A model generated the notes under the pieces. The model ran no database searches and was not told where the DNA came from. It worked only from the letters and a program-made list of their open reading frames with translations. Positions 1 to 7,667 of a DNA stretch of 64,000 nt are shown piece after piece. How positions within the stretch are numbered: position 1 is the stretch's first letter; each line of letters opens with the position of its first letter. The stretch comes from Bacillus sp. E(2018) (GTDB lineage: Bacteria; Bacillota; Bacilli; Bacillales; Fictibacillaceae). The position numbers and the translations under genes were made by a program. The stretch spans positions 1,240,001-1,304,000 of the forward strand of contig NZ_SCOL01000001.1 of assembly GCF_005503015.1 (NCBI RefSeq), read 5' to 3'.

Positions 1-261
1 CCCTTTTAGCACTCTAGCGATACCTACAACTTTTTTGTTCCGTTCTACCGCTGTATACAAATTCCCCTTACGCTTAACCTCATGAATAAAGTCAATCTCT
101 TCAGAAACGGAATGAGGCTCCTCTTTTTGTAGATATCTACCGGCTTTAACGATCGCTTCTACATGTTGTGTAATATCTGCTGCATCTTTTTCTTCTACGG
201 GTCTTAAGATGATCTCTTCCCCATTTTTTGCTGTAAAGAAGAAGTTGTCCCCATTTGGCAT
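1..261 (-). CDS. GNAT family N-acetyltransferase (3' part outside window)
   Basis: The minus-strand frame opens with ATG at 261 behind a GGAGG site nine bases upstream and stays open to the window edge, giving the first 87 residues. The start (MPNGDNFFF) is followed by ILRPVEEKDA and later NKKVVGIARV, the usual opening strands of a GNAT acyltransferase. The acetyl-CoA binding motif lies outside the window, so the substrate cannot be guessed. The fold call is likely; the specific function is unknown. Confidence 0.6.
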   Translation of the reverse strand, partial: MPNGDNFFFTAKNGEEIILRPVEEKDAADITQHVEAIVKAGRYLQKEEPHSVSEEIDFIHEVKRKGNLYTAVERNKKVVGIARVLKG

Positions 262-322
262 GGCTTTATTCCTCCAAAAGTTATGATTGTATTATTATGT
301 CTTCTTTACAGGTTGTCATGCA

Positions 323-823
323 TCAAGAAAAATAATGATGATTGAGTGTAATCGTTGACTGATCGATAACCGCAATGCCATAAGAAAACTGCTTTTGTCT
401 TCTTTTGTCTGTTGGCGAACCGGGATTAAAAAGGATCGTACTCCCCTTTTGCTCATAAAAAGGAATGTGGGAGTGCCCAAATATAATTAGGTCAGCATGA
501 TCTGCTTCACATTCTCTGTATGCGCGTTCTGGTGTCGATCTTCCCTTCCCAAGATGTCCATGAACCATTGCAATTTTTATATCTTCCATATCAACAAGTA
601 CTTTTTCAGGCAACGTATTACTCCAATTCTCTTTGTCTACGTTTCCTCTGACTCCAAAAAGAGGCGCATACGTTTTGAGTTCTTCGTAAACGGATTGTGC
701 TGTCCAATCACCTGCATGAAAGATGTAGTCGATATTCTTCTTTAGAACTTCTAAAAGTGGCTCAGGAAACATCTTTCCTTTTTTCGGCATATGCGTATCA
801 GAGATTATTAGGATTTTTTTCAA
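323..823 (-). CDS. YsnB/MJ0936-type metallophosphoesterase
   Basis: A 166-residue protein of the calcineurin-like phosphodiesterase family. Visible metal ligands are SDTH near residues 8-11, HAGDW near 36-40, GVRGNVD near 57-63, MVHGH near 87-91 and GHSH near 116-119, the complete set for a two-metal site. The length matches the small YsnB/YfcE group. The start is a TTG at 823 preceded by GAGGGG. It is a single gene between the GNAT gene and cshA. Family is confident; the physiological substrate is not known from sequence. Confidence 0.85.
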   Translation of the reverse strand: MKKILIISDTHMPKKGKMFPEPLLEVLKKNIDYIFHAGDWTAQSVYEELKTYAPLFGVRGNVDKENWSNTLPEKVLVDMEDIKIAMVHGHLGKGRSTPERAYRECEADHADLIIFGHSHIPFYEQKGSTILFNPGSPTDKRRQKQFSYGIAVIDQSTITLNHHYFS

Positions 824-903
824 CGCTGTAACCCCTCTTCATAAGTCTGCTCTTATTGACTGATATTTTATATCATTCATTTAAACATAGTTAGGAAACG
901 AAA

Positions 904-934
904 ACAAAAAAGCAAGGGAGAATCTCCCTTGCTT
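904..934 (-). terminator. Intrinsic terminator of cshA
   Basis: AAGCAAGGGAG and CTCCCTTGCTT form a perfect 11-bp stem around a three-base loop, followed in the minus direction by a T-run. It lies 12 bases beyond the cshA stop codon. Confidence 0.9.
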
Positions 935-945
935 CTTAGTATGAT

Positions 946-2484
946 TTATCTGTTTTTAAAGTCTTCACGTACACGTTTTTGTGAACGGTATGATTGATCA
1001 CGGCTACCACTGCTGCTACGGTTTCCACCATCGCGAGAACCACTGCGTTCGCCTTTAGAATATCCAGAACGGCGATTATCTCTTCCGCCTCCACCCTCTC
1101 TTTTAGGGCCTCCTCCAGAACGTCTACGATCAGAGAAACGATTGTTAGGACGTCTCTTTTTAACGGATAGTGGCGGCTCATCTGTAAGGTTGATCGGAGT
1201 CGTATCCGGTTCTTTTGTAAGAAGCTTAAGCGCTGCAGCTAAAAGTGTTACAGAATCGTTCTCTTCTAGTAACTCAACCGCTGTTTGCTTATAACCGTTA
1301 AAGTTGTCTTCTCCAACAACTTCCATCAACTTTTCAAGCGTGATCTGTTGTTGTCCTTCCATTGCTTCTGATACGGAAGGAATCGCACGTTTTACCATTT
1401 TACGCTTTGTGATTTTTTCGATCGTGTATAGGTGATCGATTTCACGAGGTGTGATAAACGTTAATGCATAACCAGTTTTTCCTGCACGACCAGTACGTCC
1501 AATACGGTGAACATAGCTTTCTGGATCTTGAGGAATATCAAAGTTATAAACGTGAGATACACCAGAGATGTCAAGACCACGAGCAGCTACGTCTGTTGCA
1601 ACAAGAACTTCAATCGTGTTGTTTTTGAACGCACGTAACACTTTGTCACGTTTTGCCTGCGGAAGGTCACCGTGAATCCCTTCAGCTGAATATCCACGCT
1701 TGCTTAATGCTTCAGATAATTCATCTACACGACGCTTCGTACGTCCGAAAACGATCGCAAGCTCTGGAGAGTGAATATCCATGAAGCGGCATAACGCATC
1801 AAACTTTTGACGCTCTTTTACTTCAACATATTCTTGCTCGATGTTCTTTACTGTCATTTCAGACGCTTTTACTTTGATAAGTAATACGTCTTTCATGAAT
1901 TTTGCTGCCAAATTTTGAATCTGCTTAGGCATTGTTGCAGAGAAAAGCATCGTGTGACGTTCTGTTGGAACGTTTTCTAAGATCTTTTCGATATCTTCAA
2001 CGAATCCCATGTTTAGCATTTCATCCGCTTCATCAAGTACAACTGTATGAACACTTTCAAGCTTCAATGTTTTTCTATTGATGTGGTCTTGCACACGTCC
2101 TGGTGTACCTACAACGATGTGTGGACCATTTTTTAATGCTTTAATTTGTCTAACAATGGATTGTCCACCATAAATCGGCAATGTTTTAATTCCTTTAAAT
2201 TGACCGATTTTATTGAGCTCTTCTGCTACTTGAACAGCTAACTCACGAGTTGGTGCTAATACGATTCCTTGTACGAATCGAGATCTAGTATCCATTTTTT
2301 CGATTAGCGGTATACCAAATGCAGCTGTCTTACCAGTACCTGTTTGTGCTTGCCCAATAAGGTCAGTCCCTTTAAGTGCTGTTGGAATGGTATCACGCTG
2401 AATCGGTGTTGCTTCCTCAAATCCCATGTTATTAATGGATTGAAGCAACTCAGGACTTAGTCCTAGTTCTTGAAATGTTGTCAA
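946..2484 (-). CDS. cshA: DEAD-box RNA helicase CshA
   Basis: ATP-dependent RNA helicase of 512 residues, acting in RNA turnover, ribosome assembly and cold adaptation. The Q motif region ([11 protein letters not shown]), AQTGTGKT near residue 45, [20 protein letters not shown] near 150, SAT, and the second-domain motifs [10 protein letters not shown] and [10 protein letters not shown] are all present. The C-terminal 80 residues are rich in Arg, Gly and Ser, typical of CshA and an RNA-binding tail. The start is a TTG at 2484 behind AAGGAG. It is transcribed alone with its own terminator. In B. subtilis CshA associates with RNase Y, whose gene is at the right of this window. Confidence 0.93.
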   Translation of the reverse strand: MTTFQELGLSPELLQSINNMGFEEATPIQRDTIPTALKGTDLIGQAQTGTGKTAAFGIPLIEKMDTRSRFVQGIVLAPTRELAVQVAEELNKIGQFKGIKTLPIYGGQSIVRQIKALKNGPHIVVGTPGRVQDHINRKTLKLESVHTVVLDEADEMLNMGFVEDIEKILENVPTERHTMLFSATMPKQIQNLAAKFMKDVLLIKVKASEMTVKNIEQEYVEVKERQKFDALCRFMDIHSPELAIVFGRTKRRVDELSEALSKRGYSAEGIHGDLPQAKRDKVLRAFKNNTIEVLVATDVAARGLDISGVSHVYNFDIPQDPESYVHRIGRTGRAGKTGYALTFITPREIDHLYTIEKITKRKMVKRAIPSVSEAMEGQQQITLEKLMEVVGEDNFNGYKQTAVELLEENDSVTLLAAALKLLTKEPDTTPINLTDEPPLSVKKRRPNNRFSDRRRSGGGPKREGGGGRDNRRSGYSKGERSGSRDGGNRSSSGSRDQSYRSQKRVREDFKNR

Positions 2485-2645
2485 TGTTCTATCTCCTTTT
2501 CTGTGACGAAAAAGGTTTTACGATAACCTCGTGGATCCGGCATGGATTGTTATGTTAAGCTGCCGGCCAATTTGTTTTTTCAAAATACATCATGATTTGC
2601 ACATAAAATAGCATTTCCTTATTAAATATTGATGGGAAATGCTTA
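2485..2645 (-). promoter_or_regulatory. Putative structured 5' leader of cshA
   Basis: Three inverted repeats lie upstream of cshA: AGGTT/AACCT at 2513-2529, CCGGCA/TGCCGG at 2537-2566 (18-base loop) and AGCATTTCC/GGAAATGCT at about 2610-2642. This could be a structured untranslated leader, as seen for cold-shock helicase mRNAs, but no known riboswitch was recognised. The rest of the gap up to 2954 is AT-rich with a GTGAAATTTCAC palindrome near 2817-2828; no gene was found in it. Confidence 0.35.
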
Positions 2646-2954
2646 GCCATGTGAATATGCGTAAAAATTAAACGTTAATAGTTACAAGGCTATCCGTAAT
2701 TCAAACTTGTTCCGTCCATATATATTCCGTTGTTAAACTTATCACGTAAACTTAATAATTGCAACTCTTTCCATTGGAAGTGGTGTTTAAAGTTTATTCA
2801 CACAACTCTTTAAACATGTGAAATTTCACTTGAACGGTATTATTCTAACCAACGGAGTTTTGAATGAAACGTCTTTTCTTCTGTTCTATAGAATAAATTT
2901 TTGAAAGCATCGCACGCTAACAGTATTATCTCCTGTATGAAAGAAGGACTTTTT

Positions 2955-4367
2955 ATGGACCAAAATTGGGTTTCTGTTATTCCGTTCTTAGTGGTAATTC
3001 CTATAGCTATCAAGACTAAACAAGTTCTCCCAGGCTTGATCGCTGGTCTTTTGACCGGCTCATACCTACTTCACCCAACCCTCGTTGGTGGATTGGAGAA
3101 GATGATCCAGTTTTTAGTGAAAGGACTGATAGACCCTAAGAACATAAAAATCTTAGTGTTTTTGTATGCTTTTTCAGGGCTCATCTCCATGATTAAACTT
3201 TCTGGGGGGATTAAAGGCTTTGTAGAAGAAGCTTCTAACCGGATTGAAACAAAAAAAGGAGCTTTATTGCTTACATATGTGTCTACGATCGGTACGTTTG
3301 CTGCTCCAAGTTTTCGTTTTGTCACGATTGCTCCGATCATGAGAGCTCTTTTGAAAAAAGTAAAGATGTCTACTCAAGAACTAGGCTTTGTCATTGAGAC
3401 TACAGCAACTCCCATCATCGTATTGATACCGATCGCTACTGCATTCGTTGGATACATGACTTCCATTGTAGACATATCGTTAAAGAACGAAAATATTACA
3501 GCAGATCCGTATTCTCTTTTTATACAAAGCATTCCGTTTAATTTTTTCTCTTTTGTCATGATAATCGTAGGAATCTATCTGAGCTTCTTTCATCATTCTA
3601 AATCAACAGAAGAAACAGATCCAAAAGATGTTGGTGAAAGCGAAGAGGATGACTGGCATAGTTGTGATCCAGCTGTAAATAAAGAACTTCCGAATAAACC
3701 TTGGAATTTACTCATCCCGCTCATTTTAGTCGTCTTCCTTACTCTACTGTTAACATGGTGGGATGGTTACAAAAAAACGAAAGGTAGTTTTTTTGCAGCC
3801 TTTATTTCAGCGGATGTTATGGATGCAATGCTTATCGCACTGTTGTTCACCACCATATTCACGTTTCTTTTCCTTCGTTTTCAAAAAATGAAAACAGGTG
3901 ATCTGTTGAATGGGTTTATTTTCGGTGGTAACGAATTAATGAGTGTAATCGTACTGTTAGCTGTTGTTTGGGGCTTGTCTTCGGTTACGGAAGAACTTGG
4001 TTTCTCAGCTTTTGTAACACGATACGCAGGATGGATCCCTGGATCAGTTATCGTCCCTTTATTGTTCATCTTCGGCTGTGCAGTCTCCTATTTTATCGGA
4101 TCTGCCTGGGGTACGTGGGGAATATTAATGCCTCTCGGTGTATCGATGGCAGGAGTCGCGGATGTTTCGCTACCTCTTGTGATCGGAGCGGTCTTTGCAA
4201 GTGGAACGTTCGGAGCATTCGCTTCACCATTAAGTGATGATACGAACACGATCGCACGTATCCTAAACCTATCCGTCATCACCTATGCCCGGTACAAGCT
4301 TAAACCTGCACTTATAGCTGCTGGAATAACTGCTGTACTTTATGGGGCTACTGTATTCTTCATTTGA
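2955..4367 (+). CDS. nhaC: NhaC-family Na+/H+ antiporter
   Basis: An integral membrane protein of 470 residues with about 11-12 hydrophobic segments. It shows the NhaC-domain signature (IGSAWGTWGILMPLGV near residue 380) and SPLSDDTNTIAR near the C-terminus. It should exchange sodium for protons at the cytoplasmic membrane. I chose ATG 2955 because AGAAGGA lies six bases upstream; longer in-frame starts at 2901 and 2938 have no such site. The cation is inferred from the family; related members carry malate/lactate or other substrates. Confidence 0.75.
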   Translation: MDQNWVSVIPFLVVIPIAIKTKQVLPGLIAGLLTGSYLLHPTLVGGLEKMIQFLVKGLIDPKNIKILVFLYAFSGLISMIKLSGGIKGFVEEASNRIETKKGALLLTYVSTIGTFAAPSFRFVTIAPIMRALLKKVKMSTQELGFVIETTATPIIVLIPIATAFVGYMTSIVDISLKNENITADPYSLFIQSIPFNFFSFVMIIVGIYLSFFHHSKSTEETDPKDVGESEEDDWHSCDPAVNKELPNKPWNLLIPLILVVFLTLLLTWWDGYKKTKGSFFAAFISADVMDAMLIALLFTTIFTFLFLRFQKMKTGDLLNGFIFGGNELMSVIVLLAVVWGLSSVTEELGFSAFVTRYAGWIPGSVIVPLLFIFGCAVSYFIGSAWGTWGILMPLGVSMAGVADVSLPLVIGAVFASGTFGAFASPLSDDTNTIARILNLSVITYARYKLKPALIAAGITAVLYGATVFFI

Positions 4368-4397
4368 ACCTCCTGATTTAGGAGGTTCGTTTTTTTC
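4366..4397. terminator. Terminator between nhaC and the convergent gene
   Basis: GAACCTCCT and AGGAGGTTC form a 9-bp stem with a five-base loop followed by GTTTTTTTCC on the plus strand. It overlaps both the nhaC stop and the end of the opposing gene. Confidence 0.85.
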
Positions 4398-5004
4398 CTT
4401 CTTCTCTTACTTTACTTATTACTTCTTGGTAGCGCTCTCTAGACCATGAATGATAAGAAGGATGTGGTACCCCTTCTAATACGGTTAAACTCTCTTTAAT
4501 AGACAGCTTGCTAACATATTTTTCTGCGAATCTTCCGCATGGAACGATAAGTGTATTTCCTTTAAGCAAAGATGTTAATCTACTTTCAAAATGATGTAGA
4601 AGAAGTTGATCGAATTCCGCTCTACATTCATCTTTAAAGACTTTCACTGAGCTCGTCCTAACTGCTTCAGCAACTTTAATCTCATCACTATATCTGTTAA
4701 CGAATGAATCATCAGGAAATGCGGACCCTTGCAGTGGAAACGAACACACATTTACGATACCAAACGCTGTCTTCTTGTTCTCATTTATGTACTGTTTTAA
4801 CAACTTTCCCATCGGAAGGGTATCTTCTACTTCAAACAATTCTTTAGCCATCGACCTACCAGAAAGTCCCGCCAAAGGTACACCAGATTTGATCTCCTCC
4901 TTATGAGGTGATTCTAAAACAAATATCATATTCGTATGTTCAGAAATTATATCTTGAACGCTATAAAGTGATAATGCTTCATCAAAAAAAGATTGAATAT
5001 CCAC
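4378..5004 (-). CDS. Possible uracil-DNA-glycosylase-fold protein
   Basis: A protein of about 208 residues. IFVLESPHKEE near residue 28, PLAGLSG near 44 and GVPHPSYHSW near 180 resemble the N-terminal motif and the HPS-type C-terminal motif of the UDG superfamily. The family is assigned by motif only and the substrate is unknown. Start is GTG 5004 (eight bases from AGGAGG) or TTG 5007 (five bases). It is convergent with nhaC and stands alone. Confidence 0.4.
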   Translation of the reverse strand: MDIQSFFDEALSLYSVQDIISEHTNMIFVLESPHKEEIKSGVPLAGLSGRSMAKELFEVEDTLPMGKLLKQYINENKKTAFGIVNVCSFPLQGSAFPDDSFVNRYSDEIKVAEAVRTSSVKVFKDECRAEFDQLLLHHFESRLTSLLKGNTLIVPCGRFAEKYVSKLSIKESLTVLEGVPHPSYHSWSRERYQEVISKVREEGKKRTS

Positions 5005-5049
5005 CAAATCTGCCTCCTATACTCAATAAATGTTGATTACTATTTATCT

Positions 5050-5087
5050 GCCCCGCTCAAAGCGAGCAGCCTGGAATGGATATCAGC
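5050..5087 (+). repeat. Remnant of the dispersed intergenic repeat
   Basis: The bases GCGAGCAGCCTGGA and a following ATATCAGC match the end of the longer copies near 11488 and 59785 (AGCGAGCA...CTGGAGCGGAAATCA). Only the last ~40 bases are left. Confidence 0.5.
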
Positions 5088-5185
5088 GTCCTCCCAAAAA
5101 CCTAATCGTTTTAATTGTGCTTTCGACATTCGTATGCCACAATATCATCATTACTTGAAAGTAATTGTTAAGGAGTGAATTTACT

Positions 5186-5479
5186 TTGAAAATTATTTTG
5201 AATGAAGATACTGCTAAGTTTGTGATCAATGACCTCCAAGCCACTCAAAACGATTCCATTCGTTTTTTCGTTCGCCTTGGTGGGTGCAGTACAGTACAAG
5301 ACGGCTTTTCGTTAGGACTTACAAAAGATACACCCAAACATCCAGCTGCAGAAATTGTAGTAGCGAATCATACATTTTTCATCGAGCAAGAAGATGAATG
5401 GTTCTTTGACGGAAACGATCTAACGGTTTCCATTACGGATGCAGAAATTAAATACGATTTTAACGAGAACAAAAACTAG
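5186..5479 (+). CDS. yneR: HesB/IscA-like protein (YneR type)
   Basis: A 97-residue protein starting at TTG 5186 behind AAGGAG. The opening (KIILNEDTAKFVI) and the FVRLGGCSTVQDGFSLGL stretch match the HesB-like fold. Only one Cys is seen (in GGCST), so the three-Cys set of classical A-type Fe-S carriers is missing and an Fe-S role is doubtful. It sits next to yneQ and yneP as in B. subtilis, convergent with yneQ by one base. Function is unproven. Confidence 0.7.
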   Translation: MKIILNEDTAKFVINDLQATQNDSIRFFVRLGGCSTVQDGFSLGLTKDTPKHPAAEIVVANHTFFIEQEDEWFFDGNDLTVSITDAEIKYDFNENKN

Positions 5480-5480
5480 A

Positions 5481-5777
5481 CTATATGAACTTTTGAAGTT
5501 CTTGGATTCTTCCTTCTCTTTTCATGATCTCTACTTGCTTATCCCCGATAAGGTCAAAATGGGGGTAAGCATCTCGTTCATGAATCCACTCTTCCTTTAA
5601 ACCGTAAGTTCTTCCCCACTCAGATAATCTTTTCCGATCGTTACAACCTACTTTTGTTACACTCTTTGCTGTTGGAAATCGCGAATCATACCAAAAATGG
5701 GTGAGAAATGCGATGTTACCCATCTCTACTTCATCTTTCCATCTTTTTAAGTCAGCACGCTTTATTCCGAAAGCCAT
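5481..5777 (-). CDS. yneQ: YneQ-like conserved hypothetical protein
   Basis: A 98-residue soluble basic protein with no transmembrane segment (ADLKRWKDEVEMGNIAFLTH near the start, DRKRLSEWGR mid-way). Its ATG overlaps the stop of the upstream thioesterase gene in TAATG, indicating translational coupling. The symbol rests on size and on its place between yneP and yneR as in B. subtilis. No catalytic motif was recognised. Confidence 0.65.
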   Translation of the reverse strand: MAFGIKRADLKRWKDEVEMGNIAFLTHFWYDSRFPTAKSVTKVGCNDRKRLSEWGRTYGLKEEWIHERDAYPHFDLIGDKQVEIMKREGRIQELQKFI

Positions 5778-6199
5778 TATTCTGCTGAGCTCATTTCTAC
5801 GTAAGCTTCATGCCAATCAGGAAAATATTTTTTGATCGAGATCGGTCGAAAATTTTCTTTTTTTACACAAACATGAGTGGATTCGCCTATTACACAAAGC
5901 TCGTTTTGATCGTTATAGATCTCATAGTAATAAACAACCTTGATTCCTGAATATTCTTTTACAGCTGTTTTAATATGAGCTTTTTGTCCATAAGTTAAAG
6001 GCCTTTTATACGAAGCTTGAATATCTGTTACGGGAGAAAGTATACCTTCCCTTTCCATGTCTGCATATTTAAACCCTAAATGTTCAATCAACTTTGTTCT
6101 TCCAATTTCAAACCATACCAAATAATTTGCATGATACACGACACCCATCTGATCAGTTTCTGCATATCTAACATCTACGCTACTTTCAACAAATTTCAT
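5777..6199 (-). CDS. yneP: Hotdog-fold acyl-CoA thioesterase YneP
   Basis: A 140-residue hotdog thioesterase of the 4-hydroxybenzoyl-CoA/YbgC group. RYAETDQMGVVYHANYLVWFE at residues 11-31 carries the conserved Asp-x-x-(G/N)-x-x-x-x-x-Y segment. It should hydrolyse an acyl-CoA in the cytosol; the acyl chain is unknown. It is the first gene of a two-gene unit with yneQ. Confidence 0.82.
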   Translation of the reverse strand: MKFVESSVDVRYAETDQMGVVYHANYLVWFEIGRTKLIEHLGFKYADMEREGILSPVTDIQASYKRPLTYGQKAHIKTAVKEYSGIKVVYYYEIYNDQNELCVIGESTHVCVKKENFRPISIKKYFPDWHEAYVEMSSAE

Positions 6200-6251
6200 A
6201 AATCATCTGTTTCCCTTCGTGTTGTCTTTTCTTAACACTTTAGTAGAAAAT

Positions 6252-6282
6252 GAAAAAAAAGACCAGCAATATGCCGGTCTTT
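6252..6282 (-). terminator. Intrinsic terminator after tlp
   Basis: AAAGACCAGC (6258-6267) and GCCGGTCTTT (6273-6282) form a 10-bp stem with one G-T pair, followed by a T-run in the minus direction. Confidence 0.8.
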
Positions 6283-6285
6283 CTC

Positions 6286-6522
6286 TTATTGAAGGTCGTT
6301 ACCTTCTCTATAAGCCTTTTCTTCTTGAATCTCATTTTGAAACTGCTCTATGGATTCTTGTCTATGTTGATTCTTCTCTTTAATCTGCTCTTTTTGGCTT
6401 GCAGTTAGCTCTGTGTTAGCCGCAGTCTGATTAGCTTCAGAAATATTTTGTTCTGTGTTCTGAACCATTTGTTCTAATCGTTCAACGTTATTGCTTCTAT
6501 CGTCTTGGTTTGGTTTGTTCAT
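6286..6522 (-). CDS. tlp: Small acid-soluble spore protein Tlp
   Basis: A 78-residue, very hydrophilic, Gln/Asn/Glu-rich protein. NRSNNVERLEQMV-type sequence (here DDRSNNVERLEQMV) and the ending EEKAYREG are characteristic of the minor spore protein Tlp. ATG 6522 follows AAAGGAG. In B. subtilis it is co-transcribed with sspN in the forespore; here another gene lies between them. Confidence 0.88.
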   Translation of the reverse strand: MNKPNQDDRSNNVERLEQMVQNTEQNISEANQTAANTELTASQKEQIKEKNQHRQESIEQFQNEIQEEKAYREGNDLQ

Positions 6523-6588
6523 GATGAGTCTCCTTTGTAAAAAGTTCGTACCATCATAGTTTGTACTAATCACCAATGGGATTATTCT

Positions 6589-7098
6589 TTAATTTTTTTG
6601 TAATAAGATTGGACTCATGTTTTGAACGCTGGATTGACAAAGTTCAGAAAGGTATTTCCAATATTCCACTACACTATCATCTTCAAGATTTTTCATCGTA
6701 ATCTCAAGCCAAGCTAACTCTTCGGCGAGCCTGATCGATGAACCAATCCAATATTTTTTATTTTTCACTGTTATTTGAAATGGTTCTTCAAATCGAAACG
6801 GAAGATAGAATCCTTCCGTGTTTGGATGCAGGATAATATGCTGATAAACGGTTCCTTTTGTAAGCTTGGCATAGAACAAAAATACCCCATCATTTTTTGC
6901 TGCCGCTTTTTTTAACTTTTCAAGCGTTTCTACATTTCCTAGTTCCATCGTTGTAATTTCTTTATCCCAGTTCAACTCTTCACGAAAAGGAACAAGATGC
7001 CCTAATCGCTGCATTTCAATCTCTAACTGACGATATAAATAATCCTGATCATCTTTGTTATGTGATACAGGTAATGGTTTGACAGATGCCGTGATCAA
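6589..7098 (-). CDS. Hypothetical protein between sspN and tlp
   Basis: A 169-residue soluble protein from TTG 7098, seven bases after AGGAGG; a longer in-frame start at 7131 has no such site. It contains KNDGVFLFYAKLTKG and HIILHPNTEGFYLPFRFEEPF, suggesting a mixed alpha/beta fold. I do not recognise the family. It lies in the same direction between sspN and tlp, so it could be expressed in the forespore, but no promoter was identified. Confidence 0.55.
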   Translation of the reverse strand: MITASVKPLPVSHNKDDQDYLYRQLEIEMQRLGHLVPFREELNWDKEITTMELGNVETLEKLKKAAAKNDGVFLFYAKLTKGTVYQHIILHPNTEGFYLPFRFEEPFQITVKNKKYWIGSSIRLAEELAWLEITMKNLEDDSVVEYWKYLSELCQSSVQNMSPILLQKN

Positions 7099-7205
7099 AC
7101 GTACCCCTCCTAATTCTTTCACTACATACACTTTTTCGACAAAATCTTTCGTATATGGGAGTCAAAAGAAAAAATTATGGAGAGGTAATTTTTAGAAATA
7201 CCGTG

Positions 7206-7349
7206 TTATTTTCCTTTAGGTGGTACATAATCTGCATGATCGTGCGACTTATTAGCCATCTTTTTTCCATTATTACTGTTGCTCTCACGCGGCTGAGTGC
7301 CGATATGATTTGGAACGAAATCTTCAGGAAAACGTTTTGGATTACTCAA
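7206..7349 (-). CDS. sspN: Small acid-soluble spore protein N
   Basis: A short 47-residue gene with TTG start at 7349 behind AAGGAGG. The translation begins LSNPKRFPEDFVPNHIGTQ, matching the SspN signature FVPNHIGTQ, and ends HADYVPPKGK. SspN is a minor forespore-made protein of the spore core. It is upstream of tlp as in B. subtilis. Confidence 0.85.
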   Translation of the reverse strand: MSNPKRFPEDFVPNHIGTQPRESNSNNGKKMANKSHDHADYVPPKGK

Positions 7350-7496
7350 AGGTCCAACCTCCTTTCGTCTTCTTTATACTTTTCCATTTTTTAAAATCAA
7401 CTATTCATCAGGAAAATGGCAATAATTTATTAATGTCTGATTATTTCGATTTTAAATTGGCAATATTGGTAATATTACAGTGAAGAGGTGTCTATG

Positions 7497-7625
7497 ATGA
7501 GGAAAAACAGAAAAATGAATTTTAAAGAACTCGTGAGTGAGAACAAAAGACAATTGCTGAAAGATGAGTCATACATCGAACAACTTGAAATCAAACTTGA
7601 CGAAAAACATATGAAGAAAGCATAA
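7497..7625 (+). CDS. Small FbpB-like basic protein
   Basis: A 42-residue Lys/Glu-rich ORF with start ATG 7497 (another ATG at 7494) behind GAGGTG. The RKMNFKELVSENKRQLLKD segment resembles the small Fur-regulated basic protein family (FbpB), whose members act with a small RNA in iron sparing in B. subtilis. No clear Fur box was found upstream, so regulation is not supported here. The ORF ends just before a bidirectional terminator. Confidence 0.5.
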   Translation: MRKNRKMNFKELVSENKRQLLKDESYIEQLEIKLDEKHMKKA

Positions 7626-7667
7626 AAAGATCCTTTGCCAATTTCTTTAGGCAAAGGATCTTTTTAT
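7626..7667. terminator. Bidirectional terminator next to citB
   Basis: AAAGATCCTTTGCC-type arm (7627-7639) and GGCAAAGGATCTTT (7650-7663) form a 13-bp stem flanked by A and T runs on both sides. It serves the small plus-strand gene and citB. Confidence 0.92.

Noticed and set aside
936..1181. Small minus-strand protein overlapping the end of cshA
   Set aside because: It is a shadow frame of the repetitive Arg/Gly/Ser tail of cshA with no ribosome site.
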